43,320 bases of DNA from Bacteroidota bacterium (GTDB lineage Bacteria > Bacteroidota > Bacteroidia > AKYH767-A > OLB10): positions 1-43,320 of the forward strand of contig JAFDWZ010000006.1 in assembly GCA_018268195.1 (NCBI GenBank). The letters run 5' to 3'. Positions 27,567-35,405 of this stretch are shown piece by piece. The translations under genes and the position numbers were made by a program. Position 1 is the first letter of the stretch; each line of letters opens with the position of its first letter. The notes beneath the pieces are model-generated. The model was not told the origin of the DNA and did not search any database. It saw only the letters and a program-made list of their open reading frames with translations.

Positions 27567-28490
27567 TTAATACAGTTTTTGTCTTTTCAAAAGATAGGGC
27601 AATAGTATTTGCTGATAACCCAAGTTGATATCAGCCTCTACAAAGTCTATCTTATACTGAGCACATTTTTCGGTCAGTAATTTTTTATAAGCAGCAATTG
27701 ATTCAAGGTATTTTTCTCTTACCAGATGGCTGTGTACTTTCACCTCCTCACCTGTTTCTACATCAACAAAACGATAAGGTCGGCTTTCAAACTTGAAATC
27801 AAGCTCATGTTTTTTATCAGTCACATGAAAGAGAATTACTTCATGCTTATTATGTTTAAGGTGCTGCAACGATTTAAAAAGAGCTTCCTGCTCATTCATA
27901 TTATCAAACATATCACTGAAAATAATAACCAGTGATCGTTTATGAATACTTTCTGCCAAAAAATCAATAGCTGATGCTGCGGAAGTTTTTCTTTCTTGTT
28001 TTTCTCCTTCTTCGAGCAGTTCTTCCAGTTTAGAAAACAACATTTTCTGATGCAAACTGCTGGAGCGTACCTGCGTTTGCAAATCAATTTTATCTGAAAA
28101 AACAGTAAGACCTACTGCATCGCGCTGTTGTTTCATCATATAGATAAGTGCTGCAGCACAATGAACAGAGAAAGTAATTTTATTCTGTATTCCTTTGGAT
28201 GCCTTTACATCAGGATAGTGCATAGACGAAGAATTATCAACCACCAAGTGACATCTCAGATTGGTTTCTTCTTCATAGCGTTTTACAAAAAGTTTATCAG
28301 TTCTGCCGAAAAGTTTCCAGTCAATATGCCTGGTAGATTCACCGGTGTTATAAAGGCGATGTTCTGCAAACTCCACACTAAATCCATGAAAAGGGCTTTT
28401 GTGTAAACCCGTAATAAATCCCTCTACCACCTGCCTTGCAAGCAATTCAAGATGAGAGAGGGATTGTACTTCGTTATAATTTACGGGCAA
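27567..28490 (-). CDS. DUF58 / vWA-like domain protein (MoxR-associated type)
   Basis: The 307-residue protein has the DUF58 core: GLHKSPFHGFSVEFAEHR, then YNTGESTRHIDWKLFGRTDK (the R-x-IDW block), then a vWA-like fold opening with HLVVDNSSSMHYP (D-x-S-x-S metal site) and later LVIIFSDMFDN. It has no membrane helix. Such proteins usually work with a MoxR AAA+ ATPase and membrane vWA proteins in envelope assembly, but no MoxR gene is in the window. The start must be TTG at 28490: the frame runs back from there to a stop at 28506-28508 with no ATG, and the conserved LSHLELLARQVVEGF block sits right after. It follows thioredoxin by 18 bp. Confidence 0.9.
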   Translation of the reverse strand: MPVNYNEVQSLSHLELLARQVVEGFITGLHKSPFHGFSVEFAEHRLYNTGESTRHIDWKLFGRTDKLFVKRYEEETNLRCHLVVDNSSSMHYPDVKASKGIQNKITFSVHCAAALIYMMKQQRDAVGLTVFSDKIDLQTQVRSSSLHQKMLFSKLEELLEEGEKQERKTSAASAIDFLAESIHKRSLVIIFSDMFDNMNEQEALFKSLQHLKHNKHEVILFHVTDKKHELDFKFESRPYRFVDVETGEEVKVHSHLVREKYLESIAAYKKLLTEKCAQYKIDFVEADINLGYQQILLPYLLKRQKLY

Positions 28491-28508
28491 GGGACCTCGT
28501 GTTTTTTA

Positions 28509-28829
28509 TTATCCTAACTGTGCGTCCAGCTTTTTTGCCAGAATATTTTTAGGAACTGCGCCAACTTGTTTGTCAACAATTTGTCCGTCTTTAAAAATCA
28601 ACAAGGTAGGTATATTGCGTACTCCAAATTGCATAGACACATTAGGATTATTATCCACATCTACCTTGCCTACCACTACTTTACCTTCATAGTCTTTTGC
28701 AAGTTCATCTACAATGGGTCCCACCATGCGGCATGGTCCGCACCACTCTGCCCAAAAGTCAACCAATACAGGTTTGTCTGATTTCATCACAACTGTTTCA
28801 AAGTTGCCGTCTGTAATTTCTATTGCCAT
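28509..28829 (-). CDS. trxA: Thioredoxin
   Basis: This is a 106-residue single-domain thioredoxin with the classic active site WCGPC (C30 and C33), the preceding FWAEWCG context, the cis-proline segment RNIPTLLIFKDG, and the C-terminal helix ending LAKKLDAQLG. It has no signal peptide, so it is a cytoplasmic dithiol donor for reductases and other clients. It lies 18 bp upstream of the DUF58 gene, so cotranscription is likely, although a functional link is not established. It starts after a gap of about 105 bp downstream of dnaE, which carries a candidate -7 box. Confidence 0.97.
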   Translation of the reverse strand: MAIEITDGNFETVVMKSDKPVLVDFWAEWCGPCRMVGPIVDELAKDYEGKVVVGKVDVDNNPNVSMQFGVRNIPTLLIFKDGQIVDKQVGAVPKNILAKKLDAQLG

Positions 28830-28861
28830 AAAATGATTTTTTTTGAATAATCTATAACGCT

Positions 28862-28869
28862 CAAAAATA
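28862..28869 (-). promoter_or_regulatory. -7 box (TATTTTTG on minus strand) for trxA-DUF58
   Basis: The minus strand reads TATTTTTG, a perfect TAnnTTTG match, 32 bases before the thioredoxin ATG. No TTG is found at the -33 spacing. It sits in the dnaE-trxA gap, so it could give thioredoxin a promoter independent of dnaE. Confidence 0.4.
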
Positions 28870-28935
28870 AAGAAAGTTTTCGAGAAATTGATGTCTCCCC
28901 TATTCCGGTAGAAAGTTGATTGTCAGTAAATTTTT

Positions 28936-31900
28936 CTATTTGAATTTTACTTCATCTGCAATGCTGCTCAACTCCTCAAAAAGCGCTTTGCTGTATCTGA
29001 GTCTGACTTTTTGCGAATACGTTTCTACAATATGCTTTTGTTCTTTGTCGCGCAGATTAAAATGAAGCTGTAAGCTGCCTGAATGATTCCCTGATATTTC
29101 TTTCAGTTTAATCATTTTCCCCTCATCAAATGAATTGACATCAATGCATAAGGTTATAGACTTAGCCATCTTGTTCACTATCTCATCCAAATACTGCACC
29201 GATGAAATTTTCAGTTCAAAATCGTCTGCATTGTTGTAACGTGTCTGCACTCTGCCTCTTATAAACACAAAAGCATCCTGTTGCAAAAGATGTTTATTTT
29301 TGGCATACTCCTCTGAGAAAACCGAAAAAGTGAATGAACTCTGATAGTCTTCAATAACAAATGTGCCGAAGGGTTTTCCGTTTTTGCTGATGCGATGATT
29401 GGCAGTTGTAATTATTCCTGCGAATGAAACATCACGACCGTTTAACTTCTTTAGCTCCGCTAACTGTTCAAGTGTTACCGAGCAGAAATTTTCAATCTCT
29501 ACTTTGTAATCATCCAAAGGGTGTCCTGAAAGATAAATACCTATAATTTCCTTTTCTTTCTTCAACTGTTCGAGGTTGCTCCAAGCTTCAGCAGGCAATA
29601 TTTTAGGCAAGGGCGCTTCCATACTTCCCAGGTCGCCAAACAGGGTTTGTTGCGACATGTTTTTGCTTTCCTGCTGCGCATTTCCATAGCGTACCAGTTT
29701 TTCCAGCTGCGACTGATTGTCTTTTGAGTCAACAAAGAAATACTGTGCGCGATGCATACTTTTATCAAAGTCAAGTGCTCCTGCCATAGCAAGGTTTTCC
29801 AAACTTTTTTTATTCACTGCACGCAGATTAACCCTGCTTACAAGGTCAAATACCGAAGTATAAGGTCCGTTCTCTTTTCGTTCCGCAATAATACATTCAG
29901 CAGCTGCTTCACCAACACCTTTTATGGCACCTAAGCCAAATCTGATTTCCCCTTTTTTATTGACACTGAATTTTTGTTCCGACTCATTTACATCAGGCCC
30001 TAACACAGAAATTCCCATGTGACGACATTCATCCATAAAGAAAGTAATCTTTTCGAGGTTGCTCAGATTATTCGTCAACACGGCAGCCATGTACTCACTG
30101 GGGTAATGTGTTTTCAGATAAGCTGTTTGAAAAGCCACAAAAGCATAACAAGTGGAGTGCGATTTATTAAAAGCATAACTTGCAAACGATTCCCAGTCAG
30201 TCCAGATTTTTTCCAGCTTTTCTTTAGGATGTCCGTTGGCTTGTGCTCCTTCCATGAATTTACTTTTCATTTTGTTGAGCACCTCAAGTTGTTTCTTACC
30301 CATTGCTTTGCGCAAGGTATCGGCATCGCCCTTGGTAAATCCTGCAAGTTTTTGCGAAAGCAACATCACCTGTTCCTGATACACCGTAATACCATAAGTT
30401 TCCTTCAGATGTTCTTCCATTGCAGGCAAATCATACGTTACTGCTTCGCGGCCTTGCTTGCGCGAAATAAAATTGGGAATGTATTCCATTGGTCCCGGAC
30501 GGTACAATGCATTCATGGCGATAAGATCTTCAAACTTATCAGGCTTTAATTCCTTAAGGTATTTCTGCATTCCGGCACTTTCAAACTGAAACGTACCATT
30601 GGTTTCGCCTCGCTGATATAATTCAAAAGTTTTGGTGTCATCCAAAGGAATATCGTCAAGTATAATTTTCCGACCATGATTTTGCTCCACCAAATGCACG
30701 GCATCTCTTAGAATGGTTAGTGTTTTCAGTCCAAGAAAATCCATTTTTATAACCCCTGCATCTTCTATCACTTTCCCTTCAAACTGGGTGATGAGTAAAT
30801 CTGTTTCTTTGGAGGTAGATACGGGAATAATTTCCGTTAGGTCTTTTGGTGCAATAATAATTCCTGCTGCATGAATACCGGTGTTGCGCACACTTCCTTC
30901 CAGTACGAGAGCCTCTTTGAGCACTGCAGACTGCTCACTATTTGTATCATTTAGTATCTCGCGAAGTTTTTTTACATTTTCCAATTCATCAGATCCAAGA
31001 TTTTCTTTTGTCTTCAGGCTCTTCTCTCCGTCAATAGGTGCTGTAAGAACTCTGTTCAGTGAAATCCCGGGTCGTTCAGGAACTAACTTGGCTAAGGCAT
31101 TAGATTCCGGCAAAGGCAAATCAAGCACACGTGCCACATCTTTGATACTCATTTTCGCAGCCATTGTGCCGTAAGTAATAATCTGTGCTACCTGATTTTT
31201 TCCGTATTTTCCTACCACATAGTTAATCACCTTCTGCCTGCCTTCGTCATCAAAATCGGTATCAATATCAGGCATTGATTTTCTGTCGGGATTCAAAAAC
31301 CTTTCAAAAAGTAAATTATATTTTATTGGGTCAATGTTGGTGATACCAATACAGTAAGCCACTGCCGAGCCTGCTGCACTTCCTCTGCCGGGGCCAACAA
31401 GCACACCTATATCTTTACCATGGTTTATGAAGTCGGCAACGATAAGGAAGTATCCTGCAAAGCCCATTGTCCTGATGGTAAAAAGTTCGAAATTCAATCG
31501 TTCTTCAATATCAGCAGTTAATTCTTTATAGCGAGTGCGTGCACCTTCAAATGTAAGATGCTTGAGATATTCATCCTGATCAGTAAATCCCTGAGGAATC
31601 TGATAATGTGGAAGTAAAATGTCCTGCTTTAATTTCAGCACCTCAATTTTATCCACAATTTCATTGGTGTTGTCAATTGCCTCAGGAATATCGCTGAACA
31701 GTTCGCTCATTTCACCGGTTTCCTTGAAGTAAAACTCATCGTTGTAAAAAGCAAAACGTTTGCCTCTTACTGAGGCATCTTCCTCGCCATCTTTAAATTT
31801 CTCAGTACTCTGTTTTTCGCCTGTGTTGATGCAAAGTAGAATATCATGTGCATTGTAATCGGAGCGGTTTACATAATGTGAGTCGTTGGACGCAATAATT

Positions 31901-32523
31901 TTCACGTTATACTTCAAGGCAAATCCAAGCAACACTTCATTTACTTTATTCTGTTCCTGAATATCATGCCTTTGCAATTCGATATAATAATCATCGCCAA
32001 ACAAATCGAGCCACCATTTAAATTCCTTCTCTCCTTCGGCTTCGCCTTTCTTCAAAATAGTTTTGGGTACGCTGGCTCCAAGACAACAAGTTGTGGCAAT
32101 AAGCCCCTGATGATATTGAAGCACCAATTCCTTATCAATTCTCGGATACTTACCATACAAACCTTCCATATACCCGAGAGAGGTAAGCTTCACCAGATTC
32201 TTATAACCTTCGGCATTTTTTGCCAAAAAAAGCTGATGGTATCTTACGTCCTTGTCATCTTTTGTAAAAGCTCGCTTATGACGGTTTTCAACGAGATAAA
32301 ATTCACAGCCTACAACAGGCTTAATCAGATTAGGATTTTCTTTGGTATTATATTTAGCTGCTTCGGCAACAAAATTGAAAACACCAAACATATTACCATG
32401 ATCGGTGATGGCCAAAGCAGGCATATTATCTTTAACCGCTTTTTTATAAAGTGATGATATATCAGCTGCACCATCTAATAACGAATACTGAGTGTGCACA
32501 TGCAGATGTGAGAAACGAGGCAT
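28936..32523 (-). CDS. dnaE: DNA polymerase III subunit alpha
   Basis: This is the replicative polymerase catalytic subunit. The ATG at 32523 gives MPRFSHLHVHTQYSLLDGA, the standard DnaE opening, and 1195 residues; upstream in-frame starts at 32592 (ATG) and 32598 (TTG) would add unconserved residues. The N-terminal PHP domain has HLHVHTQYSLLDG and ITDHGNMFG. The polymerase palm has the catalytic aspartates in PDIDTDFDDEGR near residue 418, consistent with the two palm aspartates of E. coli DnaE, and GPGRGSAAGS upstream of them. The fingers region has GRKQ/YRPGPMEYIPNFI and FNKSHSTCYAFVAFQTAYLK. Helix-hairpin-helix (GLGAIKGVGEAA) and OB-fold (VSFAGIITTANHRISKNGK) regions follow. The gene lies downstream of an unusually long non-coding gap. 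Confidence 0.97.
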   Translation of the reverse strand: MPRFSHLHVHTQYSLLDGAADISSLYKKAVKDNMPALAITDHGNMFGVFNFVAEAAKYNTKENPNLIKPVVGCEFYLVENRHKRAFTKDDKDVRYHQLFLAKNAEGYKNLVKLTSLGYMEGLYGKYPRIDKELVLQYHQGLIATTCCLGASVPKTILKKGEAEGEKEFKWWLDLFGDDYYIELQRHDIQEQNKVNEVLLGFALKYNVKIIASNDSHYVNRSDYNAHDILLCINTGEKQSTEKFKDGEEDASVRGKRFAFYNDEFYFKETGEMSELFSDIPEAIDNTNEIVDKIEVLKLKQDILLPHYQIPQGFTDQDEYLKHLTFEGARTRYKELTADIEERLNFELFTIRTMGFAGYFLIVADFINHGKDIGVLVGPGRGSAAGSAVAYCIGITNIDPIKYNLLFERFLNPDRKSMPDIDTDFDDEGRQKVINYVVGKYGKNQVAQIITYGTMAAKMSIKDVARVLDLPLPESNALAKLVPERPGISLNRVLTAPIDGEKSLKTKENLGSDELENVKKLREILNDTNSEQSAVLKEALVLEGSVRNTGIHAAGIIIAPKDLTEIIPVSTSKETDLLITQFEGKVIEDAGVIKMDFLGLKTLTILRDAVHLVEQNHGRKIILDDIPLDDTKTFELYQRGETNGTFQFESAGMQKYLKELKPDKFEDLIAMNALYRPGPMEYIPNFISRKQGREAVTYDLPAMEEHLKETYGITVYQEQVMLLSQKLAGFTKGDADTLRKAMGKKQLEVLNKMKSKFMEGAQANGHPKEKLEKIWTDWESFASYAFNKSHSTCYAFVAFQTAYLKTHYPSEYMAAVLTNNLSNLEKITFFMDECRHMGISVLGPDVNESEQKFSVNKKGEIRFGLGAIKGVGEAAAECIIAERKENGPYTSVFDLVSRVNLRAVNKKSLENLAMAGALDFDKSMHRAQYFFVDSKDNQSQLEKLVRYGNAQQESKNMSQQTLFGDLGSMEAPLPKILPAEAWSNLEQLKKEKEIIGIYLSGHPLDDYKVEIENFCSVTLEQLAELKKLNGRDVSFAGIITTANHRISKNGKPFGTFVIEDYQSSFTFSVFSEEYAKNKHLLQQDAFVFIRGRVQTRYNNADDFELKISSVQYLDEIVNKMAKSITLCIDVNSFDEGKMIKLKEISGNHSGSLQLHFNLRDKEQKHIVETYSQKVRLRYSKALFEELSSIADEVKFK

Positions 32524-33005
32524 TGGCAGGATAATTATGAAGTGTGATTCAATGAATTCCTCAACCGGAATTTCAGACTGTAAAAATAACATTTGCAAGC
32601 CGCATTTTTCATGCTGTTAATAACATTTCTATGCAATATGAAATTCAATCAGGTAACCTATGATGAGGCCGTTATTTAGCGTACCAACTCCATCATGTTA
32701 ATTAAAAATAAAGTATAAAATCAATTCAGTTTCTAAAATCTTCGCTGAGTTTAACTTAAACATCAGGATGACTAAACTCCCACCCTTGTAGAGCCAAGTG
32801 TCACACTTACGCCTAATCTGTGGTTCGGAAGTGCAAAGTGAGTTGTGAAAAACCTCGGTGTGTTCCTTGTATGTATTGCACGAATCAAATGCACATCAAC
32901 ACATACATTAATGTTTCCATTCTTTTAAAAAGTACTTAACAAATACATTCGGAGTTTTTTTGACTGTTTGACAGTTTGCGGATTGGCGAAGTGGATGATT
33001 TTAAC

Positions 33006-33025
33006 ATCCCGATGGCTCTCGGGAT
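33006..33025. repeat. Small palindromic hairpin (ATCCCGA / TCGGGAT)
   Basis: The 7-bp perfect arms ATCCCGA and TCGGGAT are separated by six bases. No T run follows on either strand, so it is unlikely to be a terminator. Short CCCGA-type palindromes are scattered in Bacteroidota intergenic DNA; only one copy of this form is seen in the window. Confidence 0.5.
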
Positions 33026-33308
33026 TGACTTACTCATTGTCCAGTTTCAATATTGTTTTTACGTCTTTGTTCACCTGTCAAAATGGTTTGTTTTTTTTGT
33101 CACTCTTTCGTTTGTCGAATCGTTGTCTTAATATACTTACACTATATCATTCTAATATCCGCAACTAAGATATATTTTATTGTGCATTATCGCAATCGCA
33201 TGCCATTATTCAACAAGTTATTGGGCTTTAAAATCTTCACAGCTACGCCCTGAAAAATCTGAGTGATTTATATTCACTTTTTGGGGGTTGATATTTTTAC
33301 ACTGCACC

Positions 33309-33348
33309 TAAAAAAAAAGCAACCGATGCTGATACGCTCCGGTTGCTT
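33309..33348 (-). terminator. Rho-independent terminator for the cyanophycinase transcript
   Basis: On the minus strand, 9-bp perfect arms (AAGCAACCG / CGGTTGCTT) enclose a 14-base loop and are followed by a run of about nine T residues. It lies about 130 bases after the cyanophycinase stop codon, so the transcript would carry a long 3' tail. Confidence 0.75.
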
Positions 33349-33479
33349 CTTGCGTGGTTCACTTTTGTTTCAGACCATAGGCAAAATAAAATTACAGTTG
33401 TATGCATACTGTTGCAACCAGCGTGCCACAATGTAGCTGATGTAAGATAGTTGTAAGAAAATTAAAAGTATTTAATTAC

Positions 33480-34355
33480 TCAACGCTGCACATTGCTGTT
33501 TTCCAGTGCTGAGTAAAACTTTCTGGTGCTGATATCATAACAATTGCCTTTGGTCAGTATGTGTATAATCATATTTTCAATGCTTATAGGCATACCGTCT
33601 TGCAAGTCGGCAATATCATTGTGCTTGATCTGATGTCCGTCAAAAATAATAACCAACCCCGAACCGATTACTTCCATCTGATGTCCTTCCGTAATCAGCA
33701 ATCCTGTGTCTTCACCCAAACCAATTCCTATACAACTTGGGTTGCTGGCAACAGCCTGTGTAAGTCTTCCAAACCTACCGCGTTTGTCAAAGTGTGAGTC
33801 AATTATCACATCACGCAAAAGTGCAAGTCCCGTAGTAATTTTTACTTCTCCTTTTATTAAAGCTCCTGAACTGCTTCCTTGATAAATCATGGTATTGCTC
33901 ATAGCCATAGCACCAGCACTGGTTCCGGCAACCACAAATTCTTCATTCATATACCGGTCGGAAATGATTCGCAGTATTTCTGTTCCTCCGAAAATAGTAC
34001 TCAGTCGCAACTGATTACCTCCGGTAAACATCACACCATCACATTTCTTTATTCGCTCTATAAATTCCTTTTTGGTTGCATCTTCACGGTTTCTGATATC
34101 CATTACATGCACATTGCTGCAACCTAACTTTCCGAATGCATCCATATAACCTTCGCCTACTTCAACGGGAATACTGCTTGCGCTGGTGATAATTTCAATA
34201 TGAGCATCTGCTCCTCCCATCTCTTGTTTGATCCGACTGAGAATCTGCAATGCAAAAAAGTTAAGATTGTTTTTCTGAGCAAAATTAGGTTCTGCTTCTG
34301 TTCCTTTATCCTCATTGCCACCTATGGGGATGAGTATTCCTTTTGGTATTTCCAT
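33480..34355 (-). CDS. Cyanophycinase-family serine peptidase (S51)
   Basis: The 291-residue protein shows the S51 fold: GILIPIGGNEDKG at the start, FTGGNQLRLSTIFGGTE, and nucleophile Ser146 in VVAGTSAGAMAMS. IIDSHFDKRGRFGRLTQAV and GIGLGEDTGLLI follow. These are the hallmark blocks of cyanophycinases (CphB), which cut beta-Asp-Arg dipeptides from the storage polymer cyanophycin. It has no signal peptide, so it would act inside the cell. The expected partner, cyanophycin synthetase, is not in the window; it may be elsewhere, or this enzyme may process another isoaspartyl peptide. It reads away from a good promoter at 34414-34444. Confidence 0.92.
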   Translation of the reverse strand: MEIPKGILIPIGGNEDKGTEAEPNFAQKNNLNFFALQILSRIKQEMGGADAHIEIITSASSIPVEVGEGYMDAFGKLGCSNVHVMDIRNREDATKKEFIERIKKCDGVMFTGGNQLRLSTIFGGTEILRIISDRYMNEEFVVAGTSAGAMAMSNTMIYQGSSSGALIKGEVKITTGLALLRDVIIDSHFDKRGRFGRLTQAVASNPSCIGIGLGEDTGLLITEGHQMEVIGSGLVIIFDGHQIKHNDIADLQDGMPISIENMIIHILTKGNCYDISTRKFYSALENSNVQR

Positions 34356-34413
34356 TAATCTGATTGAGATGTTAGCCCCGCCCCCGAAAATTGAATTACT
34401 AAAATGTGAAGCA

Positions 34414-34444
34414 CAAAACTACTCATTTTAATTTTCAGTGACAA
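34414..34444 (-). promoter_or_regulatory. Bacteroidota promoter for the cyanophycinase gene (TTG-N20-TAGTTTTG)
   Basis: On the minus strand TTG (34444-34442) is followed after 20 bases by TAGTTTTG (34421-34414), a perfect -7 box with a -33 element at acceptable spacing. The start codon is 58 bases downstream, leaving a leader of about 50 bases. This is the best-formed promoter in the window. Confidence 0.6.
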
Positions 34445-34470
34445 GTGCCCGCAAAATACTATCAACAGCG

Positions 34471-34497
34471 TTGTCACCAACACATTTCGTACATTTA
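34471..34497 (+). promoter_or_regulatory. Candidate promoter for the TonB-C-like gene
   Basis: TTG at 34471-34473 is followed after 16 bases by TACATTTA (34490-34497), one mismatch (final G to A) from TAnnTTTG. The ATG at 34520 is 22 bases further on. If used, it excludes the upstream in-frame GTG at 34445 as start. Confidence 0.35.
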
Positions 34498-34519
34498 TAG
34501 TGTCAAATTGATAAAACCG

Positions 34520-35125
34520 ATGTGGGATTGCGGCATTATAAAAAACAAATGGTTGATTTTTTTAACAGGTGTTTTCATCAGCAGCCATGTTTGTGCTCAG
34601 CAAGATACCATTCAGCAGTTATACAATGTGCGATACTTTAACAGTGGAGCGGATACGTTGCCACATTTTGGAAATGACGAAGAAGATTTGTGGAAATATA
34701 TTGCCGATCATTTCAGGTACAACCATCAGCTGTATGATGAAACCGGTGAAGGATGGAGAAAAATTATCTGCAATCTCGCCATTGATACTACAGGCACGGT
34801 AAATTTTTATTCAATAGAAAACAACGCTCCCGGCAGAAATATTAATGTAGATAACCTTACCGAAAAAGAATTCAGGCGGATTTTTGACAGTATGCCCCAA
34901 TGGCGACCTGCCATAAAAAACAATCAGGCCATTCCATACTCCTTAGCCATTGCTATGGAATACAGACTCACACCTGCCGGAATAGAAATAAAAAACGGAG
35001 GCGTTCAGGCAACACGGGGGCAATCGGCCAACCCAAGTGTTCATCAGGCGAAAAAGATAATCACCATCGCTGCCATTGTTATCATGGGATGGTTTCTGAT
35101 TCAGATGTTTTCGCGAAAGCTCTGA
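34520..35125 (+). CDS. Exported TonB-C-like protein with a C-terminal membrane helix
   Basis: The start is placed at the ATG at 34520, where MWDCGIIKNKWLIFLTGVFISSHVCAQ gives a signal peptide; an in-frame GTG at 34445 would add 25 unconserved residues. The middle (about 55-160) resembles the TonB C-terminal fold as used in many Bacteroidota proteins: WRKIICNLAIDTTGTVNFYS, then FRRIFDSMPQWRPAIKNNQ and IPYSLAIAMEYRL, where the MP-x-W-x-PA block is characteristic. A hydrophobic helix closes the protein (IITIAAIVIMGWFLIQMF). The result would be a periplasm-facing domain tethered at its C-terminus, the reverse of normal TonB topology. No ExbB/ExbD genes lie nearby. Function is unknown. Confidence 0.72.
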   Translation: MWDCGIIKNKWLIFLTGVFISSHVCAQQDTIQQLYNVRYFNSGADTLPHFGNDEEDLWKYIADHFRYNHQLYDETGEGWRKIICNLAIDTTGTVNFYSIENNAPGRNINVDNLTEKEFRRIFDSMPQWRPAIKNNQAIPYSLAIAMEYRLTPAGIEIKNGGVQATRGQSANPSVHQAKKIITIAAIVIMGWFLIQMFSRKL

Positions 35126-35177
35126 TACTGATTCATTTTTGCTTAACAATAGTTTTAAGTTATGTGGAAAAAAGATG

Positions 35178-35185
35178 TACATTTG
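35178..35185 (+). promoter_or_regulatory. -7 box (TACATTTG) before tRNA-Leu
   Basis: A perfect TAnnTTTG match lies about 60 bases before the tRNA 5' end, in a gap with no other gene to serve. No clear TTG element is seen at the -33 position. Confidence 0.42.
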
Positions 35186-35245
35186 CCAGCGATTTTTAAT
35201 TGACCGGCTGAAAAACATCAGACCTTAAAATGAAAAAATCTTCTC

Positions 35246-35330
35246 GCGCATGTGGCGTAATTGGTAGCCGCACCAGACTTAGGATCTGGCGGGGAAACCC
35301 GTGGGGGTTCGAGTCCCTCCATGCGCACCA
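35246..35330 (+). tRNA. tRNA-Leu (anticodon UAG, CCA encoded)
   Basis: The acceptor arms GCGCATG and CATGCGC pair perfectly, followed by discriminator A and an encoded CCA. The D arm contains AATTGGTAG, the anticodon arm is CCAGA-CTTAGGA-TCTGG with anticodon TAG, and the long variable arm (CGGGGAAACCCG) is that of a class II tRNA. The T arm has GGTTCGAGTCC. It decodes CUA and other CUN codons. Confidence 0.97.
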
Positions 35331-35332
35331 CT

Positions 35333-35375
35333 AAAATAAGCTGAAACCTTGGTGTTTCAGCTTATTTTGTTAAAA
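35333..35375 (+). terminator. Strong terminator after tRNA-Leu
   Basis: A 15-bp perfect stem (AAAATAAGCTGAAAC with GTTTCAGCTTATTTT) and a six-base loop start two bases after the CCA end, followed by a T-rich tail. It separates the tRNA from trigger factor, so tig needs its own promoter in the next 35 bases or readthrough. Confidence 0.85.
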
Positions 35376-35405
35376 ATTTTTCAAAGACGATAATTATCAG
35401 TTACT

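Larger units (their letters stand above)
32524..33479. other. Long non-coding gap between dnaE and the cyanophycinase gene
   Basis: About 950 bp hold no credible gene; the ORFs of about 66 codons here are low-complexity and share no recognisable pattern. Visible structure includes a 13-bp perfect palindrome (AAGTGTCACACTT, 32796-32808), a CCCGA/TCGGG hairpin at 33006-33025, a terminator-like hairpin at 33317-33348 for the minus strand, and a 10-bp palindrome near 33400. No perfect -7 box for dnaE was found. A small RNA or a decayed mobile element could lie here, but nothing identifies one. Confidence 0.6.

Noticed and set aside
32796..32808. 13-bp palindrome AAGTGTCACACTT as an operator
   Set aside because: A single copy far from any promoter box; no regulator or second site supports it.
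32968..33253. Two overlapping ORFs of about 66 codons in the gap upstream of dnaE
   Set aside because: They are low-complexity, have no signal, motif or RBS context, and overlap each other in different frames.
33396..33416. GTATGCATAC palindrome after the cyanophycinase gene as a terminator
   Set aside because: Only a short AT-rich palindrome with no T run; the strong terminator lies further downstream at 33317-33348.
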